Source: Pelagerythrobacter rhizovicinus | GTDB lineage: Bacteria > Pseudomonadota > Alphaproteobacteria > Sphingomonadales > Sphingomonadaceae | Assembly: GCF_004135625.1 (NCBI RefSeq) | Contig: NZ_SDPV01000001.1 | Coordinates: 1,548,501 to 1,612,500, forward strand | Length of the DNA stretch: 64,000 bases | Direction: 5' to 3' | In this document: positions 54,480 through 62,300 of the stretch, piece by piece | How the letters are laid out: every line of letters begins with the position of its first letter | How positions within the stretch are numbered: position 1 is the stretch's first letter | Notes under the pieces: generated by a model | Database searches by the model: none | What the model saw: the letters and a program-made list of their open reading frames with translations, nothing else | What the model was told of the DNA's origin: nothing | Made by a program: the position numbers and the translations under genes

Positions 54480-55994
54480 ATGACGAATCACGAGTACAGG
54501 GTTGCATTTGCCGCTGCCGGGATTGGCGATGCGGAAATCGAGGCGGGCGATCTCGCGGTGACCACGCCGGTCGACGGCACGGTCATCGCCCATGTCGCCA
54601 CCTGCGGATCATCCGATCTGAAGGACATGATCGAGAGGGCCCACCGAGCGTTCGAAGCGTGGCGTATGGTGCCCGCGCCGCGCCGCGGCGAATGGGTGCG
54701 GTTGCTGGGTGAGACGCTGCGCGAGGAGAAGGAGACGCTTGCACGCATCGTGACGCTCGATTGCGGCAAGGTCCTGCAGGAAGCCCGGGGCGAAGTGCAG
54801 GAAATGATCGACATCTGCGACTTTGCGGTCGGCCTCTCCCGGCAACTATACGGCCGGACCATCGCTTCCGAGCGCCCGGGCCACCGGATGCTCGAAGCGT
54901 GGCACCCCCTTGGCCCCGTCGCAGTGATATCGGCCTTCAATTTTCCGGTGGCAGTGTGGAGCTGGAACGCGGCCCTTGCGGTCGCGTGCGGCAATCCGGT
55001 CATCTGGAAGCCTTCGGAGAGGACGCCTCTCACGGCAATGGCCGTGCAGAAGATCTGCGATCAGGTAAGTTCTGCCTTTGGAGACGATGCTCCCCCGGGC
55101 CTGTGCCAGATAGCCGTCGGAGGCCCTGATCTCGGTGAAGAGCTGGCGCGAAACCAGCGTATTCCGCTTGTGTCGGCAACCGGCTCAACCCGCATGGGAC
55201 GTCAGGTTGCCGGCACCGTCGCCGCGCGCTTTGGACGATCGATCCTGGAACTGGGGGGCAACAACGCCATGATCGTGACCCCGGCGGCGGACCTCGATCT
55301 TGCCGTCCGCGCAATCGTGTTCTCGGCCGTCGGAACGGCCGGCCAGCGCTGTACGAGTCTGCGACGGCTGATCGTACATGAGGATATCTACGACGCGCTT
55401 GTTCCACGTGTTCGCGAAGCCTACCGCAAGGTGCCGATAGGCAGCCCTTTTGAGGAGGGAACTCTTCTTGGGCCGCTCTACGATCGAGATGCGCGGGATG
55501 CCATGCGTAGCGCACTCGAGACAGCTCACCGCGAAGGCGGAATCGTCTCGGGGGGAGAACCCGCCTTGCTCGACCGGTATCCGGACGCGGCCTATGTCAC
55601 GCCCGCGATCGTCGAAATGCCGGCGCAAAGCACCCTCGTGGCCACGGAGACTTTCGCCCCGATTCTCTACGTCCTCAAATACCGCGAGTTCGATGAAGCG
55701 ATCGCGCTCCAGAACGGGGTCCCGCAGGGATTGTCGTCGGCCATCATGTCCACCGATCTGCGTGAAACCGAACGATTCCTTGCGGCGGCAGGATCGGATT
55801 GCGGCATCGCTAATGTCAACATCGGTCCATCAGGAGCTGAAATCGGAGGCGCATTCGGAGGGGAAAAGGAAACCGGGGGAGGTCGCGAGAGCGGTTCGGA
55901 TGCCTGGAAGAGCTATATGCGACGTCAAACCACCACCATCAATTACTCGACTGATCTGCCGCTGGCACAGGGCGTAACGTTCAAACCGGACTGA
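54480..55994 (+). CDS. Aldehyde dehydrogenase, ALDH7 (aminoadipate-semialdehyde) type
   Basis: This 504-residue NAD-dependent enzyme starts MTNHEYRVAFAAAGIGDAEI. The Glu site is in RSILELGGNNAMIV and the nucleophile in GTAGQRCTSLRRLIVHEDIY. The end GIANVNIGPSGAEIGGAFGG, then EKETGGGRESGSDAWKSYMR, is the ALDH7/antiquitin signature. That family oxidises alpha-aminoadipate semialdehyde from lysine or pipecolate, which hints at the locus substrate. It lies in the same operon as the second TPR gene. Confidence 0.9.
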   Translation: MTNHEYRVAFAAAGIGDAEIEAGDLAVTTPVDGTVIAHVATCGSSDLKDMIERAHRAFEAWRMVPAPRRGEWVRLLGETLREEKETLARIVTLDCGKVLQEARGEVQEMIDICDFAVGLSRQLYGRTIASERPGHRMLEAWHPLGPVAVISAFNFPVAVWSWNAALAVACGNPVIWKPSERTPLTAMAVQKICDQVSSAFGDDAPPGLCQIAVGGPDLGEELARNQRIPLVSATGSTRMGRQVAGTVAARFGRSILELGGNNAMIVTPAADLDLAVRAIVFSAVGTAGQRCTSLRRLIVHEDIYDALVPRVREAYRKVPIGSPFEEGTLLGPLYDRDARDAMRSALETAHREGGIVSGGEPALLDRYPDAAYVTPAIVEMPAQSTLVATETFAPILYVLKYREFDEAIALQNGVPQGLSSAIMSTDLRETERFLAAAGSDCGIANVNIGPSGAEIGGAFGGEKETGGGRESGSDAWKSYMRRQTTTINYSTDLPLAQGVTFKPD

Positions 55995-56302
55995 CCCCAT
56001 CGGAACGACGGCAGTATTCTGCCACCAGCATATTCTCAGTGAGGTCCTGCCTTCGACAGACACTCGACATGATCTGATTATCCTGGCTGGATTCAGCTGG
56101 AGCGACTCCTGTCCACCGCCGATTGCATCATAAAATTGATGTCTGATCTGGCGGCGAGCGTCAGATCCGGCACCGCCTGTCTTCGATCTGCGGGAGATGC
56201 CGGGACGTGCAAGCGTCATCGGAATGCATCAGGGCCGCGCCGGCACCGGTTGTGGAACACGTCTCAACGACAGCCGGCGCCACCACAGCAACCAACCGGT
56301 AA
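55995..56302. other. 308-base spacer where the metE C-terminal half is missing
   Basis: No gene is seen. Reading the minus strand beyond the metE stop, I find none of the expected C-terminal MetE motifs (for example the TIGSFPQT entry strand or the zinc His/Cys segments). The truncation thus looks like a deletion and not a simple frameshift. Confidence 0.6.
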
Positions 56303-57541
56303 TCACCAGGGTGGTGCAGCGCGCGAGCGGACGGCAGGATCGTGGATGCGGGCGGACAGGCGGCGGGCCGCGGCGGCCCGTTCGGCGGCCGCCAGCTCAT
56401 CGGCGACGGTTTCGGGGCCGTGGTTCAGCGCACGCTTGAGCAGGTCGAGCTCCTCGATCTTCTGCACCGCAAACGCGAGCCATTGCCGCACTTCGTCGTC
56501 CAGTTTCGTTTCGAGAGCGAGATCGACCGGCACGTGGAGCAACGAACATGAAGGAGCGAGCACGAGATCGCGCGCCGCCGCAACCGGGGCGAGCCGGTCG
56601 AGCACAGTTGATATATCCGTGCGCCATACGTTGCGCCCGTCGACAACTCCCAGCGACAGAAGGCGGTCTTTCGGCACCGCCTCGACCACTGCGTCGAGTT
56701 GATCGGGCGCCCGGACGAGATCGATGTGGAGCCCGGCGACCGGAAGCGATGCTGTCAGCCGGAGATTGTCTCCCAGGCCCCCGAAATAGGTCGTCAACAT
56801 CAGCTTCGGGCCGGCAACCGCCAGCCTGGCATAGGCCCGCGTGAACGCGCGCCGCTGGCGCTCGGTGAGGTCGGTCACGAGGATCGGCTCGTCGACCTGC
56901 ACCCACGCAGCCCCCGCCTGTGCAAGCAATCCGAGCAGGGTAGCATAGTGCCCGAGAACGTCGTCTAGGAGATTGAGCGGATCGACATCGTGGCCCTTGG
57001 CGAGGCTCAGCCAAGTGATTGGGCCGAGCAGCACCGGCCGCGTCTCGAACCCCTGCGCCCTGGCTTCGCGGTATTCCTCGAGCGGCTTGAGATGGCTGAG
57101 CTGAAGCGCGCAGCCGGGCTCGATCTCGGGCACGATGAAGTGGTAGTTGGTGTCGAACCATTTGGTCATTTCGCCGGCGGTGACGCTTGCCTGCGCATTG
57201 CCGCAGCACTCCGCCGGGCCGGCAGCGCCTCTGGCCATTGCGAAATAGGTCTCCAGTCCGGCAGTATCACTGCTGGCGGCGCCGTAGCGCGCCGGAATCG
57301 CACCGAGCATGATGCTGGTGTCGAGCACGTGATCGTAGAGCGAGAAGTCGTTTGAGGGCAGCCAGTCGGCGCCCAGCCCGTTCTGCCGGGCCCAGTTGGC
57401 AGTACGCAGGCTGGCGGCCGTCTCCTCAAGCTCCGTTCGGGACAACGTCCCGGCCCAGAACTTCTCGAGTGCGAACTTGAGTTCGCGGCGCGGGCCGATA
57501 CGCGGAAATCCAAGCGTGGCAAGGGTTACGGTCATCTTCAT
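56303..57541 (-). pseudogene. metE: Truncated cobalamin-independent methionine synthase (N-terminal half only)
   Basis: The open frame from ATG 57541 codes for 412 residues that match the N-terminal domain of MetE (MKMTVTLATLGFPRIGPRRE, KWFDTNYHFIVPEIEPG, LGPITWLSLAKG, WVQVDEPILVTDL). It runs to the interdomain linker (ARRLSARIHDPAVRSRAAPP) and stops there. Full MetE is about 750-770 residues and its C-terminal barrel holds the zinc and homocysteine sites, so this product cannot be a normal methionine synthase. The regulatory leader is intact, which suggests recent decay or a new use of the fragment. Confidence 0.85.
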
Positions 57542-57659
57542 AGAACCCCGATGAAGGCGGGGCGACCGATCGGCACGCGCGCCGGACGCGCAGCGATAGA
57601 TCTGGCCGCGCGCCATGCAAGCGGCCAGACCGGGCACCCCGCCGGTGGACGTTATCGCG

Positions 57660-57835
57660 TCGGAGGCAGGTCTCCTGGCTCGCGGTTCATCGCAAACGGT
57701 CAGGCCTTCCCGGCGGAAGTTCCGCCAGTGACACATCTTGACCGCCTGCTCGCCGCTTACAGTTGCGGGGGCAGCGCCGGCATTGCACCGGCTTCCCATC
57801 TTAGCTTCGCGCCGGCAGGCACCGTCGCGAAGAAC
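57660..57835 (-). promoter_or_regulatory. Cobalamin riboswitch upstream of metE
   Basis: Read on the minus strand, the leader has GGTGCC near its start, then GGGAAGCCGGTGCAATGCCG and GCGCTGCCCCCGCAACTGTA, then a B12-box-like TCACTGG (about 57724-57732) and finally GAGCCAGGAGACCTGCC (57665-57681). These are the defining conserved blocks of the cobalamin aptamer. About 120 bases separate it from the metE start. This stretch contains a TCTGGCCG/CGGCCAGA stem that could act in the expression platform. It would switch off metE when B12 is present, allowing MetH to take over. Confidence 0.93.
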
Positions 57836-57881
57836 CTCGACACACGCTTACTCGGGGTTCTGCGGCGCCGGGTCAAGCATA

Positions 57882-57901
57882 ATATAAAGGAATCTTTATA
57901 T
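57882..57901. promoter_or_regulatory. Perfect ATATAAAG-CTTTATAT dyad in the metE promoter
   Basis: ATATAAAG (57882-57889) and CTTTATAT (57894-57901) are exact reverse complements around GAAT. The site lies just upstream of the riboswitch, in promoter position, with a TATATTATG -10-like word overlapping it. From memory it resembles operators of the ArsR-family methionine-cycle repressors (SahR/SamR) of alphaproteobacteria. That assignment is not verified. Confidence 0.6.
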
Positions 57902-57962
57902 CTCAGGATTCGACCTGCGAAGACTGGAGCAAGGCCGCAGTCCGGCACCAGGCCGGCCAGGA

Positions 57963-60443
57963 TCAGCGAATGAACCTGCTCCAGTTTCCGTATTCGTTGC
58001 GAATGGCGCCTCGCCGGATCGAGAGCGCGATGAGCGCCACGCCGCACGCGATGCTTGCCACCGCGCCTTCCGTGTTCGTGGCCCAAAGCCACGGCGTCAC
58101 GAAGAGCGTCGCACCGAGAGGCACCAGGAGCCAGCGTATCACGCGGGCCACCTCTGCCGCAGCGACGGAGACCACGGTCAGCACGAGCGCGCCGATCAGG
58201 TGGTCGGCGTTCGCCATGCCCCCTTCCGCTCCGAGCGTCAGGCGCGTGAACATGAGCCACACACCGATTGCCGCGCACAGGGCCAGGTTCCAGGGCAGGT
58301 TCACTCCGCCCGAGACCATGTCGCGTACGATCTCCCCCAAAGGCGCGCCGAACTCATCTTCCCTCCGCTCGGCTGCCGCGCAGTTCGTACCGGGCTCGTC
58401 GGTGTCGCCCTTGAACAACACTGTCAGCCAGTTCCTTCCCGCGCGGGCGCGGCGGACCAAGAACTGGACCGAGGCGAGCAGCTCGTCGAGCGAATAGGGG
58501 ATCTGGATCAGCATCGCCGCCGCCGCGATCAGAGTCAGCGTACTCCAGGTGCCGATCACGATTCGCTGGATGATGATGAACGAGATCGACACGATGCCCA
58601 GCGGCACGATCAGGATGCCGAACAGGATGACCATCCATGGCATCGTGCGCCAGCGCACGCGCGAACCAATGGCGCCCGTGACGATCTCGATCGCGTAGAC
58701 CACAGCGCCCAGGCCCGCATCGGGAACGGGAAAGGCTTCGGAGACGTCCGAGGTGATGATTTCCTCGGTGCCGTTCTGCGGGTCTGCCGGCGACCCTGCG
58801 AAGAACGGCTCCCACACGCCAGGGATCTGGTCCATTTGATAGGCCGCGAGCCAGCGCGAGATGTAGAGGCCCAGCACCGCGAACGCGACGATCGGCAAGC
58901 GCTGACGCCAGGTCGAGGGGTTGTAGTTCCATCCGGGCGGCATATCGGGACCGGTCTGCGCAGCGACCGGTGAGACGCCCGGCTGGGGCCTTGTGGCGAC
59001 CGAAAGGGCGAAGACCAGCATCCCCACGAGGGTATCCGACAGGTAGGCGGCCGCATTGGGAGTCCAGAAAAGCAAGGGCCCTGCCATGATCAGCATCCCG
59101 ATCGCAGCACTGACCCAGCGCGCCCACTGCAACCGCGCCGACAGCGACAAGCTGGCAAAGACGATCAGGGCGGCACCAAGCGCGCTCTCGAGCAGCGCCA
59201 GCCCGGGCTCCACCACATTGATCATCGGCGGCTGGACCAGCAGCCATGCCCCCAGGCCGATGTTCACGAAATGAGCCCAGCGGAATCGAGCGTGCTCGCG
59301 GCGAACGAAGCTCTCATGTCGGCCACGCAGCTCGGTAGGGTCGCAGCCAAGCTCTGCCGCCTCGTCGAGCCAGTCGGGAGGCGTGATGCCGTTGGCCCGG
59401 TACCATGCGAGCGGATCGCGCTTGAGCTTCGCGATCATCGCCGGAAGCTCGTACTTGAGCCTGTGTCGCGGTTCCCACCCGAGCAGCGCACGCGCCCGCG
59501 AGATGTCGAGCGCGTAGTGATCATCGGCCATGCGTACCATGAACGGCTTGATGAAGGGCTGTTCGCCCTTGTCGATCATGTCGGGAATGACCGGTTCCAG
59601 CTTGTCCTGCGCCCATGCCCCCGCCGCTGCAACGGGCTTGGGGAGGCGCAGCACGGGCCAGTCGTCCTGCCCGTGGATCAGATAGCCGATCTCGTCCTGC
59701 AACGGGTCATACCCGATCGCTTCGGCTTCGCCGATCAGCAGCGCCGTTCGGCGCGGAAGGTCCGCCCGGCGATCGACCGTGCGGCGCACGGCCTCGATCA
59801 TGTCCTGCCGGTGCAGCATCGACTGCCCGGCGTCCCGCCGGCCGGAATAGAAATAGCTCTGGAAGTCACGTTCGTAGACCCGCGCGATCTGCTGCGCGAG
59901 CGTGGGAACCATCGTCTCCTCGTCGTAAACGCCTGCGAGGCGGAGGATCGCAACGGGGATGTCGCCGGCCTCCTCCTCGATCACCCGCTCCGCCTCGGCC
60001 TTGGAGCGCGGATAGGCCCATTGCGGATCGATCGGCCAGTCCTCGTCGATAACCTTACCCGGCACCCCGGGCCGATGGACCAGCATCGTGCTGGCATGGA
60101 GGAACTGTCCGACCTCGAACGCGCTGAGCGCGCGAAGCAGGTGACGCGTGCCCTCGACGTTCAGCTTGCGGTACAGCGGGTGCTCCTCGCCCGTGAAGTC
60201 GAAGTAGGCGGCGAGATGGATGACGCTGGCGATGGTCTCGCCGTACCGCTCCCGGACTTCCTCCAAGGCGTCCTCGACAGCCTCGGCCGAGGTGAGATCC
60301 GCCTCGATGATCGGGAAAGGATCGTCCTCCGCCGCACGGTCGAGGCCGACGACGGTGTAGTCGTCCTGAAGAGCGGCAGCGATGGATTTCCCGAGGTTGC
60401 CTGCCGCACCCGTGATAAGCACCAGTGGTTTGGCGCGGCTCAT
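57963..60443 (-). CDS. NAD-epimerase fused to SPW-repeat and VKOR-like membrane domains
   Basis: The product is 826 residues from ATG 60443 after GGAGAG. Residues 1-350 are an extended SDR: VLITGAAGNLGKSIAAALQD binds NAD, HASTMLVH and YPRSKAEAERV give Ser/Thr and the YxxxK pair. Residues about 385-490 have SPW-like helices (FVNIGLGAWLLVQPP). Residues about 510-680 resemble a VKOR-type redox domain (DVSEAFPVPDAGLGAVVYAI, RWRTMPWMVILFGILIVPLG), but where relatives have a CxxC it reads GTWSTLTLI. Another SPW-like part ends the protein. The substrate is unknown; the missing cysteines argue against redox function. Confidence 0.8.
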   Translation of the reverse strand: MSRAKPLVLITGAAGNLGKSIAAALQDDYTVVGLDRAAEDDPFPIIEADLTSAEAVEDALEEVRERYGETIASVIHLAAYFDFTGEEHPLYRKLNVEGTRHLLRALSAFEVGQFLHASTMLVHRPGVPGKVIDEDWPIDPQWAYPRSKAEAERVIEEEAGDIPVAILRLAGVYDEETMVPTLAQQIARVYERDFQSYFYSGRRDAGQSMLHRQDMIEAVRRTVDRRADLPRRTALLIGEAEAIGYDPLQDEIGYLIHGQDDWPVLRLPKPVAAAGAWAQDKLEPVIPDMIDKGEQPFIKPFMVRMADDHYALDISRARALLGWEPRHRLKYELPAMIAKLKRDPLAWYRANGITPPDWLDEAAELGCDPTELRGRHESFVRREHARFRWAHFVNIGLGAWLLVQPPMINVVEPGLALLESALGAALIVFASLSLSARLQWARWVSAAIGMLIMAGPLLFWTPNAAAYLSDTLVGMLVFALSVATRPQPGVSPVAAQTGPDMPPGWNYNPSTWRQRLPIVAFAVLGLYISRWLAAYQMDQIPGVWEPFFAGSPADPQNGTEEIITSDVSEAFPVPDAGLGAVVYAIEIVTGAIGSRVRWRTMPWMVILFGILIVPLGIVSISFIIIQRIVIGTWSTLTLIAAAAMLIQIPYSLDELLASVQFLVRRARAGRNWLTVLFKGDTDEPGTNCAAAERREDEFGAPLGEIVRDMVSGGVNLPWNLALCAAIGVWLMFTRLTLGAEGGMANADHLIGALVLTVVSVAAAEVARVIRWLLVPLGATLFVTPWLWATNTEGAVASIACGVALIALSIRRGAIRNEYGNWSRFIR

Positions 60444-60617
60444 GCCGGCTCTCCAATGGCTCTCCTGTCGCGTTTCTCGCGAGTGCGCATCGCGCCCTTC
60501 CGGCTGAGGCAATCTTTCGCGGCACTGGATCAGGCGCGCCAGTGCCCATTTCTCCCGAGTCCAATGGCTCCGCCGGACGTTCGTTCCGGTCCTGCGGACA
60601 GGCGCGAAGTGGCGATC

Positions 60618-61016
60618 CTACCAGTACGGCATGGCGCCGTGTGCGCCGTAGTAATCGTAGATGGTGGAGCCGTAGGTCCGGTGATCGGGCCCCCCGAGCA
60701 GCCGTATTTCCTGCGCCTCGTAGTGCGGCGCATCCTTCAGCATCTCGGCGGTGAGCGGCACGACATAGCCGTCGCGCTCCAAGTCATAGTCAAGCAATGG
60801 CCACGGGACCGGATGAAATCTGGCTCCGATGCCGAGGAACCCGCCGAACGACATGATTGCGTAGACGGTCTTGCCGCTCTTCTTCTCGATCGAAAGGTCG
60901 TCGACATGGCCGAGCCGGTTCCCTGCCCGGTCGAATACCGGTGTCCCGGTGACGCGGCTTGAAAAAATAAGTGGATGATGGAGGTCCCGTGGCGCCTCCT
61001 GCGCTGTCTCGGGCAT
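60618..61016 (-). CDS. PRC-barrel domain protein
   Basis: The 132-residue product starts at ATG 61016 with AGGAG upstream. The PRC-barrel is at about residues 17-85 (SSRVTGTPVFDRAGNRLGHV, then KSGKTVYAIMSFGGFLGIGA, RFHPVPWPLL), and a short Tyr-rich tail follows (YGSTIYDYYGAHGAMPYW). Such small proteins are often stress-linked and of unknown function. It is divergent from the toxin-antitoxin operon. Confidence 0.9.
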   Translation of the reverse strand: MPETAQEAPRDLHHPLIFSSRVTGTPVFDRAGNRLGHVDDLSIEKKSGKTVYAIMSFGGFLGIGARFHPVPWPLLDYDLERDGYVVPLTAEMLKDAPHYEAQEIRLLGGPDHRTYGSTIYDYYGAHGAMPYW

Positions 61017-61144
61017 GAGGTGTTCTCCTGGCTTAGTCGCACCGGATAAACGCGCGAGGCACTCGTGAGGTCCATGGCTCGCTTCGACGGCAGCCCCGGG
61101 GCTTGCAGGCGTTCCAGGTCGATTGTTCATTTTCTGCACTTTCA

Positions 61145-61175
61145 TTGACATTGGGTCAGGAGATAAACATATCTC
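61145..61175 (+). promoter_or_regulatory. Promoter and operator dyad of the Xre-RES operon
   Basis: A TTGACA hexamer at 61145-61150 is followed after 17 bases by CATATC. Overlapping the presumed -10, GAGATA (61160-61165) and TATCTC (61170-61175) form a perfect inverted repeat around AACA. This is where an autoregulating antitoxin would bind. The antitoxin ATG lies 20 bases further on. Confidence 0.55.
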
Positions 61176-61194
61176 TCGTGAAAGGAGATCGCCG

Positions 61195-61587
61195 ATGGCC
61201 AAGGCCTCGATCGTCAGGGCGCGGGATCGCAGGAATCTCACCGGACCTGCCCTGCGGACATTCTTTCGGATCGCGGACGCCTGGGGGCTTCGGGAGCAGG
61301 AGCAGATGCGTCTGCTGGGGCTCGAAAGCCGGTCCACCTTCCAGTCGTGGAAGCGTGGGGCCGTGGCGGCTATCCCCAGAGATGCCCTGGAACGCATCTC
61401 CTACGTGATGGGGATCTACAAGGGCCTGCGGATTCTCCTGCCCCGAACGGCCGACGAATGGGTACGCAAGCCTAACAAGGCCCCCATATTCGGCGGGCGT
61501 TCGGCGCTTGAGCGGATGACTTCCGGCAATGTCGCCGACCTCTACGTTGTGCGTCAGTATGTCGACGCGCAGCGCGGCTGGCGGTGA
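61195..61587 (+). CDS. Xre/MbcA/ParS-type antitoxin
   Basis: AAAGGAGATCGCC precedes ATG 61195. The 130-residue protein has an HTH-like N-part (ALRTFFRIADAWGLREQEQM, LLGLESRSTFQSWKRG) and the C-terminal toxin-binding DUF2384 segment with GRSALERMTSGNVADLYVVR. It would neutralise the RES toxin coded next and repress the operon. Its TGA overlaps the toxin GTG start. Confidence 0.92.
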   Translation: MAKASIVRARDRRNLTGPALRTFFRIADAWGLREQEQMRLLGLESRSTFQSWKRGAVAAIPRDALERISYVMGIYKGLRILLPRTADEWVRKPNKAPIFGGRSALERMTSGNVADLYVVRQYVDAQRGWR

Positions 61588-62264
61588 ACATTCCCGTCAG
61601 TGCCGTTCGGTGGCGCCCCTGCTACCGGATCATCCCGAGCCGCTTCCCGCCAATCGCAGTGTTCGAGGAGGTTGCAGACCCGGAAGACCTGGAGGCGGTG
61701 TTCGAGATCGAGGCGATCACCAACGACCGGCTTCGCGAGGAAGCGGGCGATCTCGCGCTCGTGCCGGCCGAAGACCGCGTCGCGGGCCCCGGAACCTCGG
61801 CAATCATGGCCTCCTTCACGCACCTGAACCCCGCCGGCAGCCGTTTCACCGACGGCACCTTCGGCGTCTTCTATGCCAGCCGCACGATCGAGACGGCGAT
61901 CGCCGAAACCCGCTACCATCGCGCCGCTTTCATGGCAGCGACGGACGAGCCGGCGCAGGATCTCGACATGCGAGTCTACACGGTCGAACTCGACGCGCAC
62001 CTGCACGACATACGCGGGATGCGCGAAAGTCACCCGGCGTATTATCACCCGACCAGCTACGCCGCATCGCAAGAGCTTGCCGCCGGGCTGCGCGACACAG
62101 GCTCCGACGGTATCGTCTACCTTAGCGTTCGTGATGAGGCGGGCGAATGCGCCGCGGTGTTCCGGCCAAGGCTTTTGTCGAACTGTCGCCAGGAACGGCA
62201 CCTCTGCTACGTCTGGGACGGCCGCGCGATCACGCAGATCTACGAGAAGAGGGACTTCAGCTGA
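61584..62264 (+). CDS. RES-domain toxin (NAD-directed)
   Basis: The 226-residue product uses a GTG start four bases inside the antitoxin. The RES motif residues are visible in order: Arg in CYRIIPSRFPP, Glu in YASRTIETAIAETRYHRA, Ser in DGIVYLSVRDEAGEC. RES toxins deplete NAD+ or ADP-ribosylate targets. At 226 residues it is somewhat longer than the typical 150-190. It ends 36 bases before the convergent sigma-factor gene. Confidence 0.92.
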   Translation: MNIPVSAVRWRPCYRIIPSRFPPIAVFEEVADPEDLEAVFEIEAITNDRLREEAGDLALVPAEDRVAGPGTSAIMASFTHLNPAGSRFTDGTFGVFYASRTIETAIAETRYHRAAFMAATDEPAQDLDMRVYTVELDAHLHDIRGMRESHPAYYHPTSYAASQELAAGLRDTGSDGIVYLSVRDEAGECAAVFRPRLLSNCRQERHLCYVWDGRAITQIYEKRDFS

Positions 62265-62300
62265 CCCTCGGCGCGGAGGCTCGGCCGGTGGGGGAAGCGC

